64,000 nt of DNA from assembly GCF_009797025.1 (NCBI RefSeq), contig NZ_CP047027.1:2108001-2172000 (forward strand). Reading direction: 5' to 3'. Of the stretch, positions 9,313-16,746 are shown in pieces; within the stretch, counting starts at the first letter, position 1; each line of letters starts with the position of its first letter. The notes under the pieces were generated by a model that saw nothing but the letters and a program-made list of their open reading frames with translations, made no database searches and was not told the origin of the DNA. The translations under genes were made by a program, and so were the position numbers. The stretch comes from Cellulophaga sp. L1A9. GTDB lineage: Bacteria; Bacteroidota; Bacteroidia; Flavobacteriales; Flavobacteriaceae.

Positions 9313-10038
9313 ATGAGCAGTTTTTGGAAAGCAGCCCCTTTAGAAAAAGTTATAAGGCATAAGATAGAGTATCATCAAGTAAAGGCAGAAAAGGTAAGAC
9401 CAGGAAAAAGATTAAATATACAAGAAGCTAATGACTTATTTTTTGTTACAAATGAATCCATAAGCTTAACCTATTTTTGGACAAGCATATTTTTGGCGTC
9501 ATTATTATTAGTTTTTTTTTTAATTATTCTTTTTACGCAAGATAATGTAGAATTAGAGGTATTTATTTTACCAATTTTCCCCTTTTTGATTGCACTTATT
9601 TTTCTAATGATTCATATAATGGCACCAGTTAAAGAAATAGTGTTAGATCGTTTAAATGGTAAAATCACCTATCCAAAAACTTTTATTGATAAAGAACATA
9701 GAACTATTGAGTTTGATTCTTTACATGTATATAGAACCTTAACTACCTCTGGTGATTTTGCTATAACAGGTGAAAAAATATTTATTAAAGACCGTAAATA
9801 CAACTATACTTGGACTTTAGAATCTAATGAATGTTTAGAATATTGGAGTTTTATGGTGTGGTATATGGATAAAAACAGACCATTACCACCAGGTAGCGCT
9901 TTTGATCCATACCGTGAAAATGATTACTTAAGGCGTAAAGAAGAAGGTTTTCCTAAGCCCTTATACCCTAGTGGTGTTAACACTCCTGAAGCTAAACCTG
10001 CTTGGCAAAAAGAACGTAAGAAAATTGGTGGGTGGTAA
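9313..10038 (+). CDS. Tandem-array membrane protein, copy A (unknown function)
   Basis: I do not recognise a named family. The 241-residue protein has a polar N-terminal region, two long hydrophobic helices at about residues 53-76 and 82-104 forming a hairpin, then VLDRLNGKITYPKTF, a predicted beta-rich part, and the C-terminal signature WYMDKNRPLPPGSAFDPYR plus KEEGFPKPLYP, ending in KKIGGW. It is the first and one of the two most divergent of eight tandem paralogues. The layout (two helices, an LDR-x-x-G beta segment and a W-x-x-YMD motif) resembles, by eye only, DUF6708-type proteins that neighbour type VI effector genes in Proteobacteria; that is inference. No signal peptide is apparent. 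It starts 41 bp after the histidine kinase gene. Confidence 0.75.
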   Translation: MSSFWKAAPLEKVIRHKIEYHQVKAEKVRPGKRLNIQEANDLFFVTNESISLTYFWTSIFLASLLLVFFLIILFTQDNVELEVFILPIFPFLIALIFLMIHIMAPVKEIVLDRLNGKITYPKTFIDKEHRTIEFDSLHVYRTLTTSGDFAITGEKIFIKDRKYNYTWTLESNECLEYWSFMVWYMDKNRPLPPGSAFDPYRENDYLRRKEEGFPKPLYPSGVNTPEAKPAWQKERKKIGGW

Positions 10039-10240
10039 TTATTAATTATAACAAATAACATAAGGAACCATACACAACTGAGAACAAAAAAGAATACATT
10101 TTCAACACCTACAATTCCCCCTTTGAAGGGGGTGCCCGCAGGGTGGGGGATGTTAAAGTGGAACAACAACAGTAAGCTTAAAATTAGTAATTGAGATCAG
10201 CAGCGCTAAGCGGGCTAAGGGCATTTTAAATCGTCATTAA
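10039..10240. repeat. 202-bp intergenic repeat, left copy
   Basis: This spacer is almost base-for-base identical to 14372-14573 at a constant offset of 4,333 bp. It contains the structured GC-rich element at 10113-10154. It is the intergenic part of a larger duplicated block running from about 10022 to 11753. Confidence 0.9.
10113..10154. repeat. GC-rich double-hairpin element, copy 1
   Basis: CCCCCTT-tg-AAGGGGG (10117-10132) forms a perfect hairpin and is followed by CCCGCAGGG and GTGGGGG. The element stands out in an AT-rich spacer and resembles the short palindromic intergenic elements seen in many Flavobacteriaceae genomes (from memory). Copy 2 at 14446-14487 differs by one base in the first arm. 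Confidence 0.55.
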
Positions 10241-10957
10241 ATGAAAATAAAAAAAAGATATGGTAAATATGGTGGGTATTTACCCCATTGTGTGGACAGA
10301 GATATTATTAGACGTATTAAAAAAGAAGAGGCAAATAATCCTGAATATTATATTCGAGTAGATGATAAGTTTTTCATATTAAATGAGGCACTCATAACTG
10401 ATAGCTATAAACATATAGGATTTTTTATATATGGATTATTGTTATTTATTACTATTTTAAGGCTAGGTGCTGGTAAAGAAATAAATTTCTTTTTATCTTT
10501 TATTTTCTTTTTAATAGGCAGTTTATCAATTTTTTATTATCATAATCACCCAAAAAAAGAATTAATTTTAGATAGAATGAATGGGATGATCACGTTCCCA
10601 AATTATTTTTATTTCAAACCTTTCACCATGCCTTTTGAAGATTGCTTAGTAGCATGGTCCGTTAAAAATTCAGGGGTATCTCCTACAGCACCAAGATTAT
10701 CATTATTACATCCTAATGGTTTTACAAGTACAGACGTTATGGGAGCAGATATTTTGGAAGATTGGTGTTTTATGAATTGGTATATGGATAAAAATAGGCC
10801 CTTACCTCCAGGTACTGCTTTTGATGAATACAGGTTGCAAGATTTTGAACGCAGAAAAGCTGAGGGTTTTCCTAAACCTTTAATTCCAGGTACATTTCAC
10901 ACACCAGAACGCACTCCATCTCAGCATAGACAACGTAAAGAAATTGGTGGTTGGTAA
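10241..10957 (+). CDS. Tandem-array membrane protein, copy B1 (unknown function)
   Basis: A 238-residue paralogue of the array. It begins MKIKKRYGKYGGYLPHCVDR, has a helical hairpin at about residues 65-108, then LILDRMNGMITFPNYFYFKP and the C-terminal signature NWYMDKNRPLPPGTAFDEYR, ending in RKEIGGW. Copy B2 (14574-15290) is the same length and nearly identical outside the hairpin. Inside it, about 25 residues differ strongly (YGLLLFITILRLGAGKEIN here against YGISLLYIIGRFSINKEIS), and the protein flanks are then again identical. Function is unknown; a membrane location is likely. Confidence 0.75.
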   Translation: MKIKKRYGKYGGYLPHCVDRDIIRRIKKEEANNPEYYIRVDDKFFILNEALITDSYKHIGFFIYGLLLFITILRLGAGKEINFFLSFIFFLIGSLSIFYYHNHPKKELILDRMNGMITFPNYFYFKPFTMPFEDCLVAWSVKNSGVSPTAPRLSLLHPNGFTSTDVMGADILEDWCFMNWYMDKNRPLPPGTAFDEYRLQDFERRKAEGFPKPLIPGTFHTPERTPSQHRQRKEIGGW

Positions 10958-11000
10958 AATTGTATTACTTTTAAATATATAGCGTAAATACTACAATAAA

Positions 11001-11750
11001 ATGACAAAACAGAGTTGGTGGAGGGAAGCTCCATTACCCTTTAAAATACTTACCTATCCAACAGAGGATAAGGTAACGAAATGGTTTGAGCAAGAAAGCG
11101 ATAATAAAAAGGAAACATTTAATCAGGAACAATTTCAACTTTTATTAGCTTCAAAAGGAGTAAGTATTGGAGCACTTTGTTTTTTTGTTTTAGGTATTTT
11201 TATGACTATAATTTTAACTCTTCTGGAACTTACAAATGAAGTTCTCAACTTTGATGAAAGTTATTTCTGGGGATGTTCAGGTTTTTTTATTTTAAGTGCT
11301 TTATTTTGGTTGTATAGCTTTGCAATACCTAATAAGATACTTACGTTAAACCGTTTTACGGGTATAATGACGTACCCTAGCTATGGTTTTTATCCGCATT
11401 TTACAACTACATTTACTAGAGCTACAGTTTACAGGGTTATTATGAGTGGTGCGGATGCTACATTAGCAGGAGCAAAACTAACAGCCCGTAACCCATATGA
11501 TTCCGGAGTTGGCAGAGGTAATTACGATTTAGCAGATGGTGACCCAGAAGAGTGGTGGAGTTTTTATGTGTGGTATATGGATAAAAATAGACCCTTACCA
11601 CCCGCAAAAGCTTTTGATGAATACCGCGAGCAAGATTTTGAACGCAGAAAAGCAGAAGGTTTTCCTAAACCTTTATATCCAAGCAATATACCTACACCTG
11701 AAGCTACAAAAGAGCAACAAGCAGAACGTAAGAAAATTGGTGGATGGTAA
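11001..11750 (+). CDS. Tandem-array membrane protein, copy C1 (mosaic; unknown function)
   Basis: A 249-residue paralogue starting MTKQSWWREAPLPFKILTYP. Two helices lie at about residues 53-75 and 89-110, followed by TLNRFTGIMTYPSYGF and the shared C-terminal signature. The gene is a mosaic. Its first 190 bp match copy C4, while about 180 bp over the helices (11189-11370) are identical to copy C2 rather than to C4. That pattern points to gene conversion or unequal recombination inside the array. No catalytic motif is visible. The leader of about 40 bp before the ATG is identical to the one before C4. Confidence 0.75.
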   Translation: MTKQSWWREAPLPFKILTYPTEDKVTKWFEQESDNKKETFNQEQFQLLLASKGVSIGALCFFVLGIFMTIILTLLELTNEVLNFDESYFWGCSGFFILSALFWLYSFAIPNKILTLNRFTGIMTYPSYGFYPHFTTTFTRATVYRVIMSGADATLAGAKLTARNPYDSGVGRGNYDLADGDPEEWWSFYVWYMDKNRPLPPAKAFDEYREQDFERRKAEGFPKPLYPSNIPTPEATKEQQAERKKIGGW

Positions 11751-11864
11751 GATTAGGTTATTTTTAAACACTTATAAAACATCATTATAAATAAAAATTA
11801 TAAAAATATAATGTAGTTTATCGCTAAACGTTCTAAAAGTGTGTGAACCTAAAACAATAATAGA

Positions 11865-12614
11865 ATGACAAAAAAGAGTTGGTGGAGGGAAGCTCCATTA
11901 CCATTTACAATACTTACTTACCCTACAGATATAAATGTAACGAAATGGTTTGCAACACAAAGTGACCGTAAAGATGAGGCTTTAAATGATAAACAATTTA
12001 AAACTGCATTAGCAACAAGGGGCATAAGTATTGGTGCCCTCTATTTTTTTGTGTTAGGTATTTTTATGACTATAATTTTAACTCTTCTGGAACTTACAAA
12101 TGAAGTTCTCAACTTTGATGAAAGTTATTTCTGGGGATGTTCAGGTTTTTTTATTTTAAGTGCTTTATTTTGGTTGTATAGCTTTGCAATACCTAATAAG
12201 ATACTTACGTTAAACCGTTTTACGGGTATAATGACCTACCCTAGCTATGGTTTTTATCCTCATTTTACAACTACATTTACTAGAGCTACAGTTTACAGGG
12301 TTATTATGAGTGGTGCTGATGCTACATTAGCAGGAGCAAAACTAACAGCCCGTAACCCATATGATTCAGGAATTGGCAGAGGAAATTACGATTTAGCAGA
12401 TGGTGACCCAGAAGAATGGTGGAGTTTTTATGTGTGGTATATGGATAAAAATAGACCCTTACCACCTGCAAAAGCTTTTGATGAATACCGCGACCAAGAT
12501 TTTGAAAGACGTAAAGCTGAGGGTTTTCCTAAACCTTTATATCCAAGCAATATTCCTACTCCTGAAGCTACAAAAGAACAACAAGCAGTACGCAGGAAAA
12601 TTGGTGGTTGGTAA
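11865..12614 (+). CDS. Tandem-array membrane protein, copy C2 (unknown function)
   Basis: A 249-residue paralogue, colinear with C1 at +864 bp. The N-terminal part (TDINVTKWFATQSDRKDE) groups with copy C3. The helical hairpin (TIILTLLELTNEVLNFDESY) is identical to copy C1 at DNA level. The C-terminal half is common to all C copies: FYVWYMDKNRPLPPAKAFDE, then FPKPLYPSNIPTPEATKEQQ, ending in RRKIGGW. The 114-bp gap to C1 is not part of the duplicated block. No function can be assigned. Confidence 0.75.
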   Translation: MTKKSWWREAPLPFTILTYPTDINVTKWFATQSDRKDEALNDKQFKTALATRGISIGALYFFVLGIFMTIILTLLELTNEVLNFDESYFWGCSGFFILSALFWLYSFAIPNKILTLNRFTGIMTYPSYGFYPHFTTTFTRATVYRVIMSGADATLAGAKLTARNPYDSGIGRGNYDLADGDPEEWWSFYVWYMDKNRPLPPAKAFDEYRDQDFERRKAEGFPKPLYPSNIPTPEATKEQQAVRRKIGGW

Positions 12615-12697
12615 TTAGTTAGTTTAAAAATAGAAAATAATAGTATCTTCAATTACTATAGTACTAAAATAGACAAACAAACAATTATCTAAATACA

Positions 12698-13513
12698 TTG
12701 GCAAAAGATTTAACAAGAGCTATTACACATGAAAATTATGGAAAGGCAGAAAGTGGCTTGCAAAAATATTATCATAAGGTAGAAAAGATAATTTACCATA
12801 CACCAATGAAACTAACGAAAGAAGAAGTGGAAAAAGGTGGAATCTTTACTTTTTCATCGGATGAATTTATTACTTCACCTGATACTTCTAATGGCCTACC
12901 TTTTATTGTAGGGGGAGGTTCTCTTTCCAGTTTATTAGCATTGTTTTTTTTACTAAAAGAAGAATTGGGTACTCCTGGAACGGTATATGTTTGTATTGCT
13001 GTTACAGCATTAATTTTCTCTATTATTTACTATTTTACAAAGCCTCCAAAAGAAAGCATTCTAAACCGCAGAGATGGTTTAATTACCATAGAAGGAGCAT
13101 TATACCAACCCAATATTACTATGCGGTTTAAGGATGTTATTTGTTGTTACAGTACTGGTGGTGAAAATGGTTTAGGAGCTTTTCGATTAGAAGTCATACG
13201 CCCCAATAATTATACTTTTGCTATGCTTAATGCAGGAGATAAAGATTGTTATCATGATGTTTCTTTTTTTACGTGGTATATGGACAAAAATAGACCCTTA
13301 CCACCTGGCAGTGCTTTTGATCCTTTTAGAGAAAAAGACTTTGAACGTAGAAAAGCAGAAGGTTTTCCGAGACCACTCTATATGAGCAATGTACCAACAC
13401 CCGAAGCTACTCCGGAACAACAAAAAGAAAGAGAAAGATTCTGGAAAGAAGAATTTATAGAGAAAGATGGCGTTTTAATGAGGCATTTTACCTCTAGCGG
13501 GATAGACAAATAA
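12698..13513 (+). CDS. Tandem-array membrane protein, copy D (divergent, extended C terminus)
   Basis: A 271-residue, more distant paralogue. The most upstream start that fits is a TTG at 12698; an in-frame ATG at 12806 would remove 36 residues of the polar N-terminal region. A helical hairpin spans about residues 66-108, followed by SILNRRDGLITIEGALYQPN and the shared FTWYMDKNRPLPPGSAFDPF signature. Unlike the other seven copies it lacks the terminal IGGW. It continues past PTPEATPEQQKERERF with about 25 extra residues, including HFTSSGIDK. Function is unknown. Confidence 0.7.
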   Translation: MAKDLTRAITHENYGKAESGLQKYYHKVEKIIYHTPMKLTKEEVEKGGIFTFSSDEFITSPDTSNGLPFIVGGGSLSSLLALFFLLKEELGTPGTVYVCIAVTALIFSIIYYFTKPPKESILNRRDGLITIEGALYQPNITMRFKDVICCYSTGGENGLGAFRLEVIRPNNYTFAMLNAGDKDCYHDVSFFTWYMDKNRPLPPGSAFDPFREKDFERRKAEGFPRPLYMSNVPTPEATPEQQKERERFWKEEFIEKDGVLMRHFTSSGIDK

Positions 13514-13621
13514 AGAATAAAAATGTCAATGCGATGAGTTGATATAGAAATTAAATAACATCTCTGAAATAAGTAATTATTTACCAAGTTATATTGGTTA
13601 AAGACTAAAAACAATATTAGA

Positions 13622-14371
13622 ATGACAAAGAAAAGTTGGTGGAAAGAAGCTCCATTACCCTTTAAAATACTTACTTACCCTACAGATGAAAATGTAACGA
13701 AATGGTTTGCAATACAAAGTGAACGTAAAGATGAAGCTTTAAATGATAAACAATTTAAAACTGCATTAGCAACAAAAGGAATAAGTATTGGTGCATTTTG
13801 CTTTTTTGTTTTAGGTATTTTTGTAACTATAATTTTCACACTTCTAGCCTTATTTTCCGAAAATGTAAAATTTGATATAAATTATTTTTGGAGCTGTGCT
13901 ACTTTTTTTATTTTAAGTGCTTTATTTTGGTTGTATAGCTTTGCAATACCTAATAAGATACTTACGTTAAACCGTTTTACGGGTATAATGACCTACCCTA
14001 GTTATGGTTTTTATCCTCATTTTACAACCACCTTTACCAGGGCTACAGTTTACAGGGTTATTATGAGCGGTGCTGATGCTACATTAGCAGGAGCAAAACT
14101 AACAGCTCGTAACCCATATGATTCAGGAGTTGGCAAAGGTAATTACGATTTAGCAGATAGTGACCCAGAAGAATGGTGGAGTTTTTATGTATGGTATATG
14201 GATAAAAATAGACCCTTACCACCCGCAAAAGCTTTTGATGAATACAGGTTGCAAGATTTTGAACGAAGAAAAGCAGAAGGTTTTCCTAAACCCTTATACC
14301 CAAGTAATATACCTACGCCAGAAGCTACAAAAGAACAACAAGCAGAACGCAAAAAGATTGGTGGGTGGTAA
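13622..14371 (+). CDS. Tandem-array membrane protein, copy C3 (unknown function)
   Basis: A 249-residue member of the C subgroup. The N terminus (TDENVTKWFAIQSERKDE) resembles C2. The hairpin sequence (TIIFTLLALFSENVKFDINY) is its own version, closer to C4 than to C1/C2. The C-terminal half is nearly identical to the other C copies and ends in ERKKIGGW. Its last bases begin the right copy of the 1.73 kb duplicated block. Membrane protein of unknown role. Confidence 0.75.
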   Translation: MTKKSWWKEAPLPFKILTYPTDENVTKWFAIQSERKDEALNDKQFKTALATKGISIGAFCFFVLGIFVTIIFTLLALFSENVKFDINYFWSCATFFILSALFWLYSFAIPNKILTLNRFTGIMTYPSYGFYPHFTTTFTRATVYRVIMSGADATLAGAKLTARNPYDSGVGKGNYDLADSDPEEWWSFYVWYMDKNRPLPPAKAFDEYRLQDFERRKAEGFPKPLYPSNIPTPEATKEQQAERKKIGGW

Positions 14372-14573
14372 TTATTAATTATAACAAATAACATAAGGAA
14401 CCATACACAACTGAGAACAAAAAAGAATACATTTTCAACACCTACAATTCCCTCTTTGAAGGGGGTGCCCGCAGGGTGGGGGATGTTAAAGTGGAACAAC
14501 AACAGTAAGCTTAAAATTAGTAATTGAGATCAGCAGCGCTAAGCGGGCTAAGGGCATTTTAAATCGTCATTAA
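14372..14573. repeat. 202-bp intergenic repeat, right copy
   Basis: Second copy of the spacer at 10039-10240, with the same length and almost no substitutions (one clear change lies in the first hairpin arm). It includes the second copy of the GC-rich element at 14446-14487. It connects copy C3 to copy B2. Confidence 0.9.
14446..14487. repeat. GC-rich double-hairpin element, copy 2
   Basis: Same element as 10113-10154 with CCCTCTT in place of CCCCCTT in the left arm, so the first hairpin carries one wobble or mismatch. It lies in the duplicated spacer. Confidence 0.5.
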
Positions 14574-15290
14574 ATGAAAATAAAAAAAAGATATGGTAAA
14601 TATGGTGGGTATTTACCCCATTGTGTGGACAGAGATATTATTAGACGTATTAAAAAAGAAGAGGCAAATAATCCTGAATATTATATTCGAGTAGATGATA
14701 AGTTTTTCATATTAAATGAGGCACTCATAACTGATAGCTATAAATATATCGGCTTTTTCATATATGGTATTTCATTACTTTACATTATAGGAAGATTCAG
14801 CATTAATAAAGAGATAAGTTTTGGATTTTCATTCTTACTTGTTTTAGCCGGCAGTTTATCAATTTTTTATTATCATAATCACCCAAAAAAAGAATTAATT
14901 TTAGATAGAATGAATGGGATGATCACGTTCCCAAATTATTTTTATTTCAAACCATTCACCATGCCTTTTGAAGATTGCTTAGTAGCATGGTCCGTTAAAA
15001 ATTCAGGTGTATCTCCTACTCCGCCAAGATTGTCATTAATGCACCCTAATGGTTTTACAAGTACAGATGTCATGGGTGCAGATATTTTGGAAGATTGGTG
15101 TTTTATGAATTGGTATATGGATAAAAACAGACCTTTACCTCCAGGTACTGCTTTTGATGAATACAGGTTGCAAGATTTTGAACGCAGAAAAACTGAGGGT
15201 TTTCCTAAACCTTTAATTCCAGGTACATTTCACACACCAGAACGCACTCCATCACAGCATAGACAACGTAAAGAGATTGGTGGTTGGTAA
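14574..15290 (+). CDS. Tandem-array membrane protein, copy B2 (unknown function)
   Basis: A 238-residue twin of copy B1 at a constant offset of 4,333 bp. N-terminal and C-terminal parts are almost identical to B1. The helical hairpin differs (SLLYIIGRFSINKEISFGFS against LLFITILRLGAGKEINFFLS), with no length change. The C-terminal signature NWYMDKNRPLPPGTAFDEYR and IGGW end are kept. Clustering of changes in the membrane hairpin suggests that segment is either under diversifying selection or exchanged as a cassette. Confidence 0.75.
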   Translation: MKIKKRYGKYGGYLPHCVDRDIIRRIKKEEANNPEYYIRVDDKFFILNEALITDSYKYIGFFIYGISLLYIIGRFSINKEISFGFSFLLVLAGSLSIFYYHNHPKKELILDRMNGMITFPNYFYFKPFTMPFEDCLVAWSVKNSGVSPTPPRLSLMHPNGFTSTDVMGADILEDWCFMNWYMDKNRPLPPGTAFDEYRLQDFERRKTEGFPKPLIPGTFHTPERTPSQHRQRKEIGGW

Positions 15291-15333
15291 TATTGTATTA
15301 CTTTTAAATATATAGCGTAAATACTACAATAAA

Positions 15334-16083
15334 ATGACAAAAAAGAGTTGGTGGAGGGAAGCTCCATTACCCTTTAAAATACTTACCTATCCAACAGAGG
15401 ATAAGGTGACGAAATGGTTTGAGCAAGAAAGCGATAATAAAAAGGAAACATTTAATCAGGAACAATTTCAACTTTTATTAGCTTCAAAAGGAGTAAGTAT
15501 AGGTGCACTTTGTTTTTTTGTTTTAGGTGTTTTTGTTACTATAATTTTTACTGTAACTACTTTATTTTCAGATGTGGCAGTATTTGATATAAATTTTTTT
15601 TGGGGATGTGCTACTTTTTTTATTATTAGCGCTTTATTTTGGTTGTATAGCTTTGCAATACCTAATAAGATACTTACGTTAAACCGTTTTACGGGTATAA
15701 TGACCTACCCTAGTTATGGTTTTTATCCGCATTTTACAACTACCTTTACCAGAGCTACGGTTTACAGGGTTATTATGAGTGGTGCTGACGCTACATTAGC
15801 AGGAGCAAAACTAACAGCTCGTAACCCATATGATTCAGGAGTTGGCAGAGGTAATTACGATTTAGCAGATGGTGACCCAGAAGAATGGTGGAGTTTTTAT
15901 GTGTGGTATATGGATAAAAATAGACCCTTACCACCTGCAAAAGCTTTTGATGAATACCGCGAGCAAGATTTTGAACGCAGAAAAGCAGAAGGTTTTCCTA
16001 AACCCTTATATCCAAGTTATATTTCTACTCCTGAAGCTACAAAAGAACAACAAGCAGTACGCAAGAAAATTGGTGGGTGGTAG
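15334..16083 (+). CDS. Tandem-array membrane protein, copy C4 (unknown function)
   Basis: A 249-residue member and the last of the array. Its 5' leader and first 190 bp match copy C1. The hairpin (TIIFTVTTLFSDVAVFDINF) is distinct, and the C-terminal half is again shared, ending in VRKKIGGW. Similarity to the left block stops at the stop codon (16083), which marks the right boundary of the duplication. Function is unknown. Confidence 0.75.
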   Translation: MTKKSWWREAPLPFKILTYPTEDKVTKWFEQESDNKKETFNQEQFQLLLASKGVSIGALCFFVLGVFVTIIFTVTTLFSDVAVFDINFFWGCATFFIISALFWLYSFAIPNKILTLNRFTGIMTYPSYGFYPHFTTTFTRATVYRVIMSGADATLAGAKLTARNPYDSGVGRGNYDLADGDPEEWWSFYVWYMDKNRPLPPAKAFDEYREQDFERRKAEGFPKPLYPSYISTPEATKEQQAVRKKIGGW

Positions 16084-16237
16084 CGTAGCACATGCATGAG
16101 TAAATCCTTATGTTTTAGCACAAGGAGAGCTGCTAGTTCTCAATCCGTACTCTTTTAGGGTAGTTATAAACCCGATAGAGCAAGTAGCGGGGTTGTCGTT
16201 TTGTAATTTTATTCTTTCAGAACTAAAATAAAAAGAT

Positions 16238-16603
16238 ATGATTACAGATAATAAAAATCAACATAAGGATAGAAAGTACGGAGGTTTGGACAATACGGTC
16301 CAGCAAAATCACAGTTTAGATCAAGAGCCTCGAGATCTAGAAGCTACAAAAAATGCGAATGAAGAGATAGAGCACCCTGTTAATAATGGCGGAGTAGAAG
16401 CTTCTGCTCTTGATTTTGATCTAGAAGAACAGTGGTTAGCCGTTCGTGATGAGTATTTAGCACATTATCCAAATGTACTAGATGAAGATACCGAATATGA
16501 AAAAGGCAGTTTTAATACGATTATAGAAAACCTAGCAAAAAGAAGACAGCGTACGCCCAAAGAAATCCATACCGAAATTAGGGATTGGAATACGAAGAAG
16601 TAA
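16238..16603 (+). CDS. CsbD-like small acidic stress-type protein (tentative)
   Basis: A 121-residue hydrophilic protein without a signal peptide. The first 60 residues are low in hydrophobic residues and rich in N, Q, E and D, probably disordered. The second half (EEQWLAVRDEYLAHYP, DTEYEKGSFNTIIENLAKRR and PKEIHTEIRDW) has the spacing of CsbD-like domains: a W-x3-R-x-EY, a charged turn, then a helix and EI-x3-I-x-x-W. CsbD is a general-stress protein of unknown biochemistry in Bacillus. The match is by pattern only. It stands alone between the membrane-protein array and the GNAT gene. Confidence 0.55.
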   Translation: MITDNKNQHKDRKYGGLDNTVQQNHSLDQEPRDLEATKNANEEIEHPVNNGGVEASALDFDLEEQWLAVRDEYLAHYPNVLDEDTEYEKGSFNTIIENLAKRRQRTPKEIHTEIRDWNTKK

Positions 16604-16681
16604 TTCCACCTCTTGAGTGAATCTAGTGGTGTAGTTGCGGCAGTGAAATTTTGGTAAGATGTTGGCGTTTTTTAAGCGAAG

Positions 16682-16723
16682 TATAGGTATAGTGAGACTA
16701 AAGTGTTTTCTGCTATACCTATA
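16682..16723. repeat. Inverted repeat TATAGGTATAG / CTATACCTATA
   Basis: A perfect 11-bp inverted repeat (16682-16692 and 16713-16723) with a 20-bp spacer lies between the CsbD-like gene and the GNAT gene. Its right arm overlaps the candidate -7 box at 16720-16727. It could be a terminator stem for the upstream gene or an operator. Confidence 0.45.
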
Positions 16724-16727
16724 TTTG
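16720..16727 (+). promoter_or_regulatory. Candidate -7 box (TATATTTG) for the GNAT gene
   Basis: TATATTTG matches the TAnnTTTG consensus 19 bp before the ATG of the acetyltransferase gene. It overlaps the right arm of the inverted repeat. Confidence 0.45.
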
Positions 16728-16746
16728 TTTCTTATTTGTTATTATC

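Noticed and set aside
14185..14502. Minus-strand open frame of about 105 codons across the end of copy C3 and the spacer repeat
   Set aside because: It lies opposite a well-supported gene and a GC-rich repeat, has no start context or domain, and its twin at 9924-10169 differs in length.
9313..16083. Array of direct repeats that might be read as CRISPR or satellite DNA
   Set aside because: The repeat unit is a whole gene with conserved reading frame, not a short repeat with spacers.
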